From Neonectria sp. B-13 (Eukaryota; Ascomycota; Sordariomycetes; Hypocreales; Nectriaceae): a stretch of DNA of 64,000 bases. The notes beneath the pieces are model-generated. The model ran no database searches, was not told where the DNA came from, and worked only from the letters and a program-made list of their open reading frames with translations. How positions within the stretch are numbered: the first letter of the stretch is position 1; each line of letters begins with the position of its first letter. The stretch covers positions 4,880,309 through 4,944,308 of the forward strand of contig NOKP01000002.1 in NCBI GenBank assembly GCA_002682825.1, read 5' to 3'. A program made the position numbers and the translations under genes. Below are positions 43,641-54,800 of this stretch, piece by piece.

Positions 43641-45858
43641 CAGGCCCCACAGCCACCGCGCGTCTGCCCGCACCGCTCTCGCCTCACTCTCAGATCCCGC
43701 GGCTACACGTGTACTGTCTTTTGAGCTGGTCTCTTCGAGTCGGTGTGCCTGTGGCTTAGTGGCAACAATGCCTGCCGTGCTTCCCGGCGGTCCGCAAGCT
43801 TGAGGCCTGAAAGGGCGGACAATGGACAAAGTACAACTCTCGAGTCCCAAGATCGATTCAATGACTTGACTCCAACTCAGTGGCGCGCCTGTGTGAGCTA
43901 GTTCGACTTCCTGTTCGGTCTCTGCACACATTTTCTCTCTTTCAAGAAGCCGTGAATCAGGTCTGGAGTGCAGGTTTAAGTGGACTGCTCCGCATAACCT
44001 CATTGCGGCTGCACGCACTCTACAGCAGAGGCGCCTCAGCAACTATGCTGTTGTACAGCCATCAAGCACCCTCTCGGTCACAATAGCCCCCCGGGGATCC
44101 TAGCTTCCGTACATTTCTTCACCAGGATGCCACTTTCCAACACTTTGGTTGAGGCCTCGGACCCCGCGGCCCATCTCCAGCCTCGCCGCAGCCTCACGGC
44201 GCTGGTCTGAGGTTGCTGATGCTTGCTGATGCTTGAGCGCGGCTTGACCTCAACAAACCCCGACCTGTTGCACTGACTGACCTTGCATCTCGTAACTGCT
44301 GTCCCACCCGCCCTGATCCTTCGAGTGCCGTCACCAACTGGAACTCCGCCGTCAGTTCTAGTTCCTCCACTCACAATAGAGTGCCGACCTGTGACCTGAT
44401 CACCCCACAAGCATATGTTGGCTGTCGCAGGGCCGACCTGGCGCACAACGGTTGTCAATCCGGCCGCGGGTTATCCGGTGGCGCCCTCTCATGGATTGCA
44501 TGGATGGGGGCCATGGCCTGCGGCCCAAAACGCGGCCAAGCCTGACGGTTTGCTGCTGGTACTGTTGGGACCAAGCGACGCCACCGCATCTTATCAGTGC
44601 TGCGCGCAGGTGGGGACTTACAATCGCTTGCGCCAGACGCGCATCTTTGAGTGTAACTCTACCCAAGGTGAGGTGAGGCTTGAGGCTCGAGGGCCTGAAG
44701 TCTTGAAGTGGAAACCGGCCCCGCGATAGAGTCTGCAACCACTTCCCCGGCCGTCCTACGGCGAGCTTTGTCAGTCTTTGCAGAGTCTGGATGGATGGTC
44801 TGATCAGGGCAGGCCGGCTCTTAGTTCGCCTTGCCATCGAATGTCACAATCTGAACAACCCATCCCAGCCAGGCCCAGATCAATATCTCGTCCGTGATAA
44901 TACTAGGTCTACGTGAAAAGCGGAAGCCGATTCTGGTTGTACCTCCCATCCCGCCAAGACTTCGATTGAGCTTCCACGCGGCTGTTCCCCTCTCACCTGT
45001 CCACTCTGTCTCGCATTTGTCAGAAGGAGACCTGTGCTGATGTGGCGGCTCCCTTCACACTCGGCCCAATCTCCGCGGATCTTTCTTTTTGATGCTCAGT
45101 TTCCAGCCTCGTGCCAACTGTTCGAATTGGTTGGAACCCACCACAGCTCCTCTCGGACTTCGGGAGCTGAACCTCATGAGGCAACGGGCCCAGATCTCAG
45201 CTAACAAGTGACGAGCCAGGACTAGCGGCTGGGGATGAGCCCACCCCTGTCACAGCCCCATGTCAACCTCAAAAGGACGCGGCTGGCCAGTGGTGGCGAT
45301 TGAGGTCGCAAAACGGCTTGCGAGGGTCATGCCCGCGGTCCATGACCTCCCCGTCCATTGAATGCGGGAGTGACGGAGGCGTTTGGTTCCAAACTGCAAG
45401 CTCCGTCGCCGTATGTCCGCGCCCGCGCCCGCCATCTGAGCTGCACCGGTCGAATCTTTTCTACGATACATACTGTACATGGTCAATGTGGGTGACAGAG
45501 CTGCGCGGACGATCACAGTAGAGTTGGGATCATGAGGGCTTTCACTAGCATCAACAACTCCTCTCATACGGCTACAGCATGGGTGGTGATGATGGTTGCC
45601 GATCATTTTAGCCCAGTTCGGTGACGAGACCTGGAGTGATGTACGCCGAGGGATGTGATCAACAATTTTGAGCATGGTGCCTAGGTGACAAGGCCGTCGG
45701 AGACTAACACAAGCCCAGCCTTGTTTCCCTTTTCGACAAGGTACGCAGAGCGGGCGCAATTTCGATGACGGTCAAATACTCGAAGCATTGGCAGAGTCTT
45801 GAAGCATACGAATAGTCGATCGGCAAAACTTCGAACTAAGACACCGACTCCGATACCC

Positions 45859-45906
45859 CCGTCCACTGTCCGCTGCCCGCCGTCCACCGTCCGCCGTCCG
45901 CCGTTC
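45859..45906 (+). repeat. Degenerate CCGTCCR repeats
   Basis: About six imperfect copies of a 7-base CCGTCCR unit. Noncoding. Confidence 0.7.
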
Positions 45907-48900
45907 GTGTTCCGTCACAGCTCCATGCCAAGTGCGCAAATTGACGGCTCCTGCAGTATATTGACCGTTGCCCATACATGCGCACACACCAAGAACCTCG
46001 TGGTTGCCACACGACAACCCCCACAATCACTTTCACACTGCTGCCATCCCTCTCTCGAGTTGAGACGTGAAACATCCACGTCCCCCATTGTGCACACTGC
46101 ACAGCCCGAGTCGACGCTAAAACTGGAAGCAGAGCCCCTCACCACATGTTACACCACTGAGCCACAAACAGTATCCCGTTCGATATCACCCGCAATAAGG
46201 TCCAATTGGAAACAAGCCGCTTCGCGGGGATTCGTCGCCGTGCAGCAAATGGATGACAGCGCCCGCTCATCGGCCAGTCTATTGGACCGTCGCTTGTCGC
46301 AGATGGGTTGCGAGGGGAAACCTCAGGACTGCAGACCAAGTTATGCGTGAATGCGATCTGGGAACCCACGGCTGATCGGCCGAGTGGTCAAATCACATAC
46401 GGACTCCGCTAAGTAAGTAATCATCACACCCATCTTTCTTCGGAGTTGCCGGTGTGGAAGCGTCTGTGCATGAATGCAAGACGGATGGCCACCAATAATC
46501 TGCCGAATGTCACCTTCGTGCCTTACCTGTCACATCTAACTTAGGTCTACATTGTATATTTATCTCAATGCAGAAGGAGCATCAGTTGGACTCAGGGATG
46601 AGGCACACAAAAGAGCATCGGAGAAGAGTGATGGATGCAGAGCCGGTATCGGTATATTTTTGAGGTCAGGTCAAGGCTCAGTAGAAGCCGCCAGTGCATC
46701 TTCTCCCTGGTTTAGAACCATCACAAGGTGACGACTATCTGATCGTCGGCCATGAATCTTTCAAAAGTTTCTGTTTTCAAGTTACAAGCATCCCCGGCAT
46801 CCTCCAAGTGGAAACTTCTTATGTTAAACAACGTGCGTTTTTCGTCTACTGGTGCCAGTGAGCGTAGTGTCTCCGCCCATCCCTGCAATTTTGCCGATGC
46901 CAGCACTTCACTACAGAGGGTGGGTGAGAGTGGAACTTGGGAAGTTTCGAATACTTACCTGGCTTTTTGTTTGAGGGTCTGTCTTAGTCTAGCCGTGTTG
47001 CTCATGTATTTGATTGACTAGCGACATCTCAGCATCGCAGGAAACCAGGCAAACTACGGGCGTTATCATTCTTCTTTTCCTAAATTTATTAACGTGAAGT
47101 TGCTTGTACAACAAACTAAAGAGCACCGTGTTTTACTAGCCTCGTCTTATGAACACATTTGTACACTGACCACTGCTGCCGGGCGATGCCATCAATTAAT
47201 ACATGACCCGAGTCGGACGGCTAAGCTGGGGCATAGACGTTGGGGTTATGTGGTAGTCGTGTACGCTGTCTCCAAGGGAAAAGTGCAGATGGTCGAGTTG
47301 ATGTAGTCTCATCGATAGTATATATTAGAGCTATGCCAAGACATAAAAGTCGAACTTACACCTAGGGATGAGGGATACGCAACTGTTCCTCTGATCACTT
47401 CGTCTCATTCGAGATGTCATGGTACCATATTCCCATAATATCACATTGGGCTTCAATGACTCAAACGTCTTGTTTGGTTTGAGCCTAGGTAAATTATCCC
47501 GGGGGTTGTCGAGGAAACGGTCCTATGCGAACCTTCGATGATGAAACACAGAGGTTCCAAACGAGTACACAATGCCTCATTCAGGCTCCATAAGTGTGGC
47601 ACAAAGTAAACGAGCCCGGCCATAGCTGAAAGGTTTATTCCGCTTGCTGCAGAAGCATGCATGACAAGAATTATGGGTGACAAACAACGCACAACAGATT
47701 CACCAACATGGTAAAGTACGATGTATGAACCCAACACAACATATCGAGGCACCACATGTATAGATTGTATAGTTCTGTTCAAAGTACTTGCAAGAGAGTT
47801 CAGAGCAACGCCAGTGGATAACACCCAGCCGACCTCAAGACAACACGATACTATTCTAGTAATACCTCAAGGTCCAACAAGGTAGTCAGCAAAACTTGCT
47901 TATATTGAAAGCAAATCTCGCCGGAATTTTGAAACCATTTGCGAGAACAGCCATCGACCGAAGGACAATTACTAGCTTGACCTTCTCATATTAGATCGAC
48001 CGGTCAGTCGACAGCACCATCACTAATAATTCCTCGAAGATGAGTTGGCAGCGAACGGCAGCGCCGTAATGCTGGTATAATTTTTACCACCTGGCACGAT
48101 AATCTACAGTGGCGATGATTGCATCGAAAATAATACAAGTTACCACACCAGTTTCGGACGTTATCTCAGTTCTCGGATAGAGAATGTCACAAAACACGGC
48201 CAGTGTTCTCAGGAAAGGCAGATCAATTCAATCTAGGAGCTTTTGAATCCGTAGCGTCGACTGTGGTCAAATTCAGATAGGCAAGTCGTCATTTTGACTA
48301 TTAGATACTGATCAAGAACAACTGTATCGGCAGTTGTCTGAGTCTTCATGTGCCCGAGAAGCTGGCCCGGTAGCCAGCGCCTCGAAGATCAATAGAAGTA
48401 TCTCGTGGGATAGATTTGACTTGGTCGAGGTGTTCCATGACGAGCAACACAAGTCCCGCGTGCAGAACTTGCCGTCTGGTGTTGAGGTGGTTAGCGAAAC
48501 GACATTGCTGTTAAGCATTCAGAGTTGTGTCGAAGGTCGACAGAATTCCGCGGATGGCGGAGGCTAATTGTAAGATATTCAGGGAAGTTGGGAATCAACA
48601 GTGTAGGGGGTCTGAAGCTGCAAAGAATTATTCGGGGTCGGGGTCAAGATGGACGGTTGAGACGAGGGAAACACGTACATCTCAACCATAGCCAAGTCCA
48701 CACATCAATGTCCTCTTTGAAAGTAATAAAATACATGATATACGACAGTGTCATTCCTTATCAGATGCAATACGCTACTAGGTATTGGCTTATCCTAGTA
48801 ATCGCAGATTACCTCTCCAAGAACAAAGCTCCAAGTGAGTTCCAAGGTCCACAAGTTGTGATATGGCTCCTTGCGAAGCTTCCGCCCTATTACTTGCACT

Positions 48901-51348
48901 TCGTCGTATGAGCTCAATGACTATTTGGTGGACATCATAGCCTTATTCAAAATTCTACGGAATATCCCGTAAACAGCAGTACAGCAATCGTCACAGTACG
49001 GTACCATGTTTAATACCATAAGGCCCAGTTGCCCAGGCCATCGACTTGTGTTTACAGGTTAATCCCCGTGCAGTCTTTGCCTCGACAACCCTATCGTAAT
49101 CGACGACTAAATTTTGTGGACGAAAGGCTTCAAATCGGGGGGCTTGAGGCAATGAGACTACGGGCACCGTCTTCTTTTTGAACACAATAGAGTCTATGCA
49201 CACACACTCCCCTCGAAAAGAGATGGGCTTGAGTTTAACGGAGGACATGAGACAACAACGTCACACTGAGAGATAGTATCGGTATGCTCCCGAAACAGTT
49301 GCACAGTGTCGATCGATGAACCGGACTTGGCCCTCCTTGGACAGTTCAATAGTCTAGATCCATCGAGTAGGAGTCGCTAACGCCTATGAATCTTCGTCTA
49401 CGTGACCATGGCGCAAGTCTAGGCCTCCTCGCTCAGGCGGCCTAACGCTTACGAAGAAGACCTAGTTCGCTCATATTGGTGGCTTCAACCGAAACGTTTC
49501 GTAGACACCCACAATCTCACGTTCCTCTCGTCTTGTAAACAGACATCCACGAACCTCGCACCAAATACCCCAAGGCAGCGGACAAGCCGCACATGGACAC
49601 CACGTTCCATCCAACAAAAGTCCCCCGTCTCGCTTCGTGCGGTCCCTTTCTGTTGCTGATAAGGCACGGCTGCCCATGAAACAGATAAGACTCACATGAC
49701 GCCCTGTGAACTCTGTTGCCGATCTCGAGAGCCTCAAGTGTATTACGGGCCATGTGACGGGACTCGGCCCAGCACGGGACCGCGGCCAGCGAAACAGAAG
49801 GTGGTGGTGTCAAGTGTATTAACAAGTCGAGGCGCGCGGTAGACGCCGATGACATAGGCTGTCTGCGCCCGTGACTTATCGGCGCAACGCAGCCTAGTAA
49901 GGTAGGTAGGCAGCTACGGAATGCGTGGGTGCTTACGAGAGACAAAGAGGCTGGAGGGCGGGTCACTGGATCAAGACTTGGCGTCACCCGAGGCAGCCAA
50001 GTCGACGAAGTCATGTGAGAGGACCAAGGCACAGCAGAGAGCGGAAAGTATAGTAAGTTGTTCAAAAAATCATACATTGTGATTTGCGGGGGGTATCTGA
50101 AGACCAACCATCTGCGTGGTGGTCGAGGCCAGGAAGAAGTAACTACCTAAGGTATCTAAGCTATGCCGAAAAATCAAAATGTCGCTGAGAAAAGCATGTT
50201 GAAAACAGGCCCCGAATGCTCCCATATCATCCAAGCCCAGTGATGAGCAGTGTTGTAGTAAACCAAGATGTTTCCAATGCTCCCATGCCCGTAATCCCAT
50301 GCCCAGATGCTTTCCCATGCCAATGCCAGTGATGAATGAAAACCAAGTAAACAATGATGAGAAAACAAGACTCCAAGCGCTAGATGTGATGCCGGACTAG
50401 TAAGTGTCGCGGGACGAAAATAAACAGGATTATGAGGAAGTAGTGCGCGCCAAGAATAGAATGCAGCATAGAAAAATGCATGCGGGAACCGAGACATTCC
50501 TCAGAAACGGGGGAAATGAAAATAATGAAAATGAACAGAAGACTGGAAATGTTTCCTCCAAAGTCCAAGCCAGAGGATGGCAAAGATGACAAAAGGCATG
50601 TGGCCAATAAGTCATCCATCCAGCCGCGGAATCCGACTTTGTCACGAGCCGACACCCGATGGCAGGAGCCGGAAGCCAAAGAGGGCAGGTGCGGGGTGGT
50701 CGATTGCAGCCCTTATCCGACACCGAAGTGGCTTTGCCCCACTCCTGGAATCTTCGTTCCTTCCCCCCATCTGGCCGGACGGCGACCGAGCCCTCGGCAC
50801 CGGTCGGAACGATGCATCCACCTCGAGATTTGTCCGAGGCAGCTCTTCCCGCCTTTCTGACTCATGCTTTTAGGGTAGCAGTGCAGTCAGCCTTGTGCGC
50901 TTGAGTTGCGGTGTGCTGTAGGGGTGGCGGGAGTCGCCCATGTGTCCGCCTGGGTTGGTGGATGGCGTCATCGTTGATTGCGAGCAAGTGTTGAATCCTG
51001 CTTGGAGAGAGAACAATAAACTGGGCTGTCGGGTGTTGCGCCAGCGCGTGTCGTAGTAGGTTGAATCTTGTGAATGTTGTTGTGTATGTCTGGATTATCG
51101 GAGTATGTGTTGTAGTGTTGTGTTGTGGGGATGGTTAGCATGTGCAGCGTTGTAGCTGTGCACATGCCCTATTCTGGGTGTGTTGTGTGGGGTATCTTGG
51201 GTATCGTGCCGAGTAGATCGCAAAAATGCAGCCTGAATAGATCGTGTTAGTGCACTGCGTCTAAAAACACCACTGGATAGTTTGTAGTAACTTACGCTGC
51301 CATAAAAGTCGTCAAGTCGTCAAGAGCATGTAATGCTCGTCCATGTTT

Positions 51349-51807
51349 CTACTCCGCGATGGGAGCCATGGAGCTGAGCTTGCTCTTGGGACTCTTCTTG
51401 GAACTGGGGCTGGACTTGCGCTGCTTGCGTGCAAAGGCACGGCGGCGCTCCTTCTCGCTGACGATGCCGCGGACGAACTCGCGCTGCATGGCCGCACGCT
51501 CGCGCTCCATCTCGAGGAGCTCGGCGTCGGTGAGAATGTGGGGAGGCGAGGCGGTGCGCGGCGACGAGGAGCTTCCGGCGCTGGAGACGGAGCGGGTGTC
51601 GTCGTCGAAGGGGTCGCTGAGGAAGAGGTCGTCGTCGGAGAGATAAGACGTCGGGCGCTCCTCGCGGTCAGACTCGGAGAGAGAAGACCGGCGAGGCCAC
51701 GAGGGAAAGGCGCAGGTGGAGTCGTGGGCGCTGAGGCTGCGAGAGGTGATGTCCATGGGCGCCGAAGCAGCACACATGGAGCTGTATGAACCGTATGAGC
51801 CAAACAT
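51349..51807 (-). CDS. Ser-rich 152-residue protein, C-terminal basic helix
   Basis: Function unknown. Single-exon frame of 152 residues. The N-terminus is Ser/Tyr-rich (MFGSYGSYSSMCAASAP), the middle acidic and Ser-rich (YLSDDDLFLSDPFDDD, then SSAGSSSSPRTASPP). Residues about 91-127 form a charged helix (LTDAELLEMERERAAMQREF, EKERRRAFARKQRK), and the tail is KKSPKSKLSSMAPIAE. The ordered helix and basic tail after a phosphorylatable acidic part look selected, and I recall similar small proteins as conserved hypotheticals in Sordariomycetes, but cannot verify this. The opposite strand also stays open because of GC-rich codons. It is the only gene between 38.8 and 63.0 kb. A small regulator or adaptor is possible. 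Confidence 0.75.
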   Translation of the reverse strand: MFGSYGSYSSMCAASAPMDITSRSLSAHDSTCAFPSWPRRSSLSESDREERPTSYLSDDDLFLSDPFDDDTRSVSSAGSSSSPRTASPPHILTDAELLEMERERAAMQREFVRGIVSEKERRRAFARKQRKSSPSSKKSPKSKLSSMAPIAE

Positions 51808-54800
51808 TGTGGATGTTGTTGTGAGGTGGCGGTTGTGTGTAAGTCGAGGTGAGCCGGAAGGGAGGAGTTGCTCGGGAGGCGAAGGCCTTCTTCTTGACAG
51901 AAGTCTTGGATCGAAGCTTTGGTTTCTTTGTGATAGTTGAAGAGATGGGGCCCTATGAGGTCAACCCGGGGACGTGGGTGTTATAAAGACAATGATGAGG
52001 CCGACCAGGACAAGGACGCGTAGCCGGGAAACCGGGGGGTGTGTGGGACATTGCCTGGAGGGCGAGGAGTGGAGAGGGCGTGGGAGGGAGGCCCGTGGAA
52101 GGGTATGGGTGTGAGGCGTGGAAAGGAGGAGGTGTGGCGATTGCGGGAGAGAGTGTGTGGGATGGATGGGGGTGCGTCATGGCGGGTGAGAGTGGGAGAG
52201 TGGGAGAAAGGGAGAAAAGGCGTCAGTGGCACCGTCCACTGGAAGCGTCCACCGTCCAGCGCGGCGAAGGTTTCCCAGAAGGATTGCCAGGGTCCGCACC
52301 GCCAGGTCGGGCGTCGGGATGCGCTCTGTCAAGCTCCAGCAGTCGGGGTAGTAGTACGTACCTACCTAGCCAGCTCCCCTCGGCGAGGATTCCCGATCCT
52401 GGCCCTCCATCTTCGCTCTCTAGCGCTCTCAGGGAGCCCTTGTTAGGCTGGGAGGGAGGGTAGTCGGGGGCCGACGGAGCGCTGGAAGGGGCGGAAGGGG
52501 GAAACGGAACGGGGGGTGTGTGTCCCTGTCAGTCAGTTCCGTGAGTGTGTGTGTGCCCTCCGAACAAGGCGGTGGACAGAACAAGGCCCGCGAGGCCAGG
52601 CGCACGAGTAATGCAGCCCGAAGGCTGCTGCTCTTTGCCTGGAGGAGCCCCCGTCACTGTCGGAACGACGCGGTACCCAAGGCGCAAAAGGAAGGAAGGC
52701 CAGCAGAGCGGATCCGTTGGTTAGAGTGAAAACGAGGCGTCGGCCGGATTGTGGGCAACAGAAAAGGCGTGCGAGACAAGTCGGGGGTGGCTTGTTTGTT
52801 TTTGGCTTTTGTTGCTTTCTTTGCCGGAGACGGTTTCCTCCCGTCACCCCCAAATAGGAAGCTTTGTTGTCATCGGGCTTGTTGCTTGGGCGGGAATAAT
52901 CCTGCTTGCTCAGGGAGACACAAATGAGTACTTTTTTCTTTTTACCTTTCGGCTTTTTCTGTGACGAGTTGGGCAGAGCAAGGCGCTCGCTGGCAAAAGA
53001 CGACATGTCAAAATCAGGGCGACGACGAGAGAGTGCGAGACAGTGAGGCAAAGGAAAGACAGGCAGAGTGCCAAGTCTGAGGTGCGAGTCTCGGGTCGAG
53101 TCTCGTCCGTCGAGTCAAGTCAAGTTCCAGCGCAGTTCGAGTCATCGACTATTCGTACGAATAAGGCGGTCGGATAGGCCACAGGTTTGGGTCCGCAGTT
53201 TCACCGACCGGGGGGAGAATTACATAGTACTTGGATACCGACCAGGACCCGACCGCAACGCCCAAAAGGCCCCGACACCCAAGGCCCAAGCAAGGGCGGC
53301 AGCGTACAGTATTGTACTTTTAGAGTATTATTAGGCAGCGGTTAACGGAGGATGGTGGCCCAGCCTTGGTTACCGGCTGGCTGTGCTTCGGCCAGCTGAG
53401 CCTGGCTCTTTTGTGATTCATTACTGTCCTTTGATCAGGCTTACTGGCGGGCTGGGCTTGAAGCAAATCCAATCACCCCGTTTTACTACCATGATACAAT
53501 AGCACAGCCAGCTCAGCTCGTGCGCCGCGCCGCGCCGCTGAATGAATCACTCAATAATCAATCACTTAATGCCCAAAGTACCCTCGCCGACGCCATTTGT
53601 TAACTCCCCCACGGCCTGTGCTGGTTGGGCTTGTTGTCCCCCCCTTCGCTTTGTGTCAGCCCAAGCCCCAATCCCGTCCGCTCAAGTACGGGGTAACTTA
53701 ACTTAACTTACGGAGCACCTCGTTCGGCGGGTGCACGCCCCATGCCACGCCCCTCCCCACCGTTCCGTGGAGGAGGACGGCGGAGGATCCAAGGCCCGGG
53801 CAGTTTTCCTTTCCCTTTGGGGGTCCGACCAGGCAACCGTTTAGCGCGATCATGGGCGGTCGGCATGCTACGCTTGCTTGGTTGTTGCTGCTCTGTTCAC
53901 CTCGCTCCAGCTCGTTATCACGACCGCCGAATGCGTGCTACCCAACTACTGGCAAACTACTGTATGCTTTCGGACGGCGTGGTATGTCGCTTCCTCTATG
54001 CGCGTGCTCGGGCGCGGCCAGAAATGCAGAATACACCGAATGCGAAGAGCGGTGATCTGACCGCCTCGCTCGCAGTCATTGCAGAGATGACTCTTCGAAT
54101 TCTAAAGTGCCTACACGATATGTGTGCGTTTGCGTAAGTATGTGTGTGTGCTGGAGGGCGTTTATTGCGAGCCAGTACCATCGGGTCCCGACCACCCGAC
54201 GACGTTCTTGATTGGCACTGTAAGCTTCTCCCCACCACCCAACATCCATAACCAGTAACCAATCTGCCCTACTGTGCCTGTCTCCGGGTGTGGCTGTATC
54301 TATTCACGGAATCATCTTGTCCGTCAGCGGCGGCGGTCAAAATGCGGCAGCACAAGGCAGAAGGAGAAGCAGCAGCGGCAGCGGCAGTAGGACAGGATTT
54401 TCCATCCCTTCCTTCCATGCATCCGTCCCGTGCATGCATCCCTTCATCCCATCCCTTCCCCTCCTGCACGATTGGGGACGCGCTGCGCTGCACCCAAATC
54501 TAATCAGTGGGTTCCCGATCCCACCAGCCGTTTGCGACGGTACGTAGCTTTTTACCCTCCCCGGACCGGGTGGTCAAGGCTTTTGTCCTCCTTCCCTATT
54601 TCTCTCGCGACTCATTGGCCCCACGTCGCCCGTTGGAGCGCACGAATCGCGGGCCTGCTTGCGTGCGTGCTTCACCGCCGGCTGGGGGGCCCAGGGATTG
54701 CGGTCCCGGAATCCAATCGATCCCCGGCTATTAACTCGCTTGTTCTCCCAGTCGGTATCGCAATACGGTAAACCAGCCCAGGGTAATTGCATCCCTGCCC

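Larger units (their letters stand above)
38787..51348. other. 12.5-kb gene-poor block
   Basis: No gene I can support strongly. To about 40350: leader/promoter of the WD40/solenoid gene. 40350-46350: GC-balanced sequence with many short competing ORFs, one weak coding candidate at 42998 and a tRNA-like fragment near 43600. 46400-50150: AT-richer, stop-dense, no ORF that looks like protein. 50150-51348: probable 3' flank of the Ser-rich gene. Tandem repeats inside are listed separately. Confidence 0.5.

Noticed and set aside
46371..46460. Possible Ser-type tRNA start (GGCCGAGTGG) on +
   Set aside because: The D-arm-like motif is not followed by an anticodon arm of proper geometry or any T-arm/B-box; the ACTCCG/CGGAGT hairpin downstream does not fit a cloverleaf.
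49517..50107. 196-residue ORF on - in the AT-richer island
   Set aside because: No domain, no codon bias like the real genes, isolated; probably chance.
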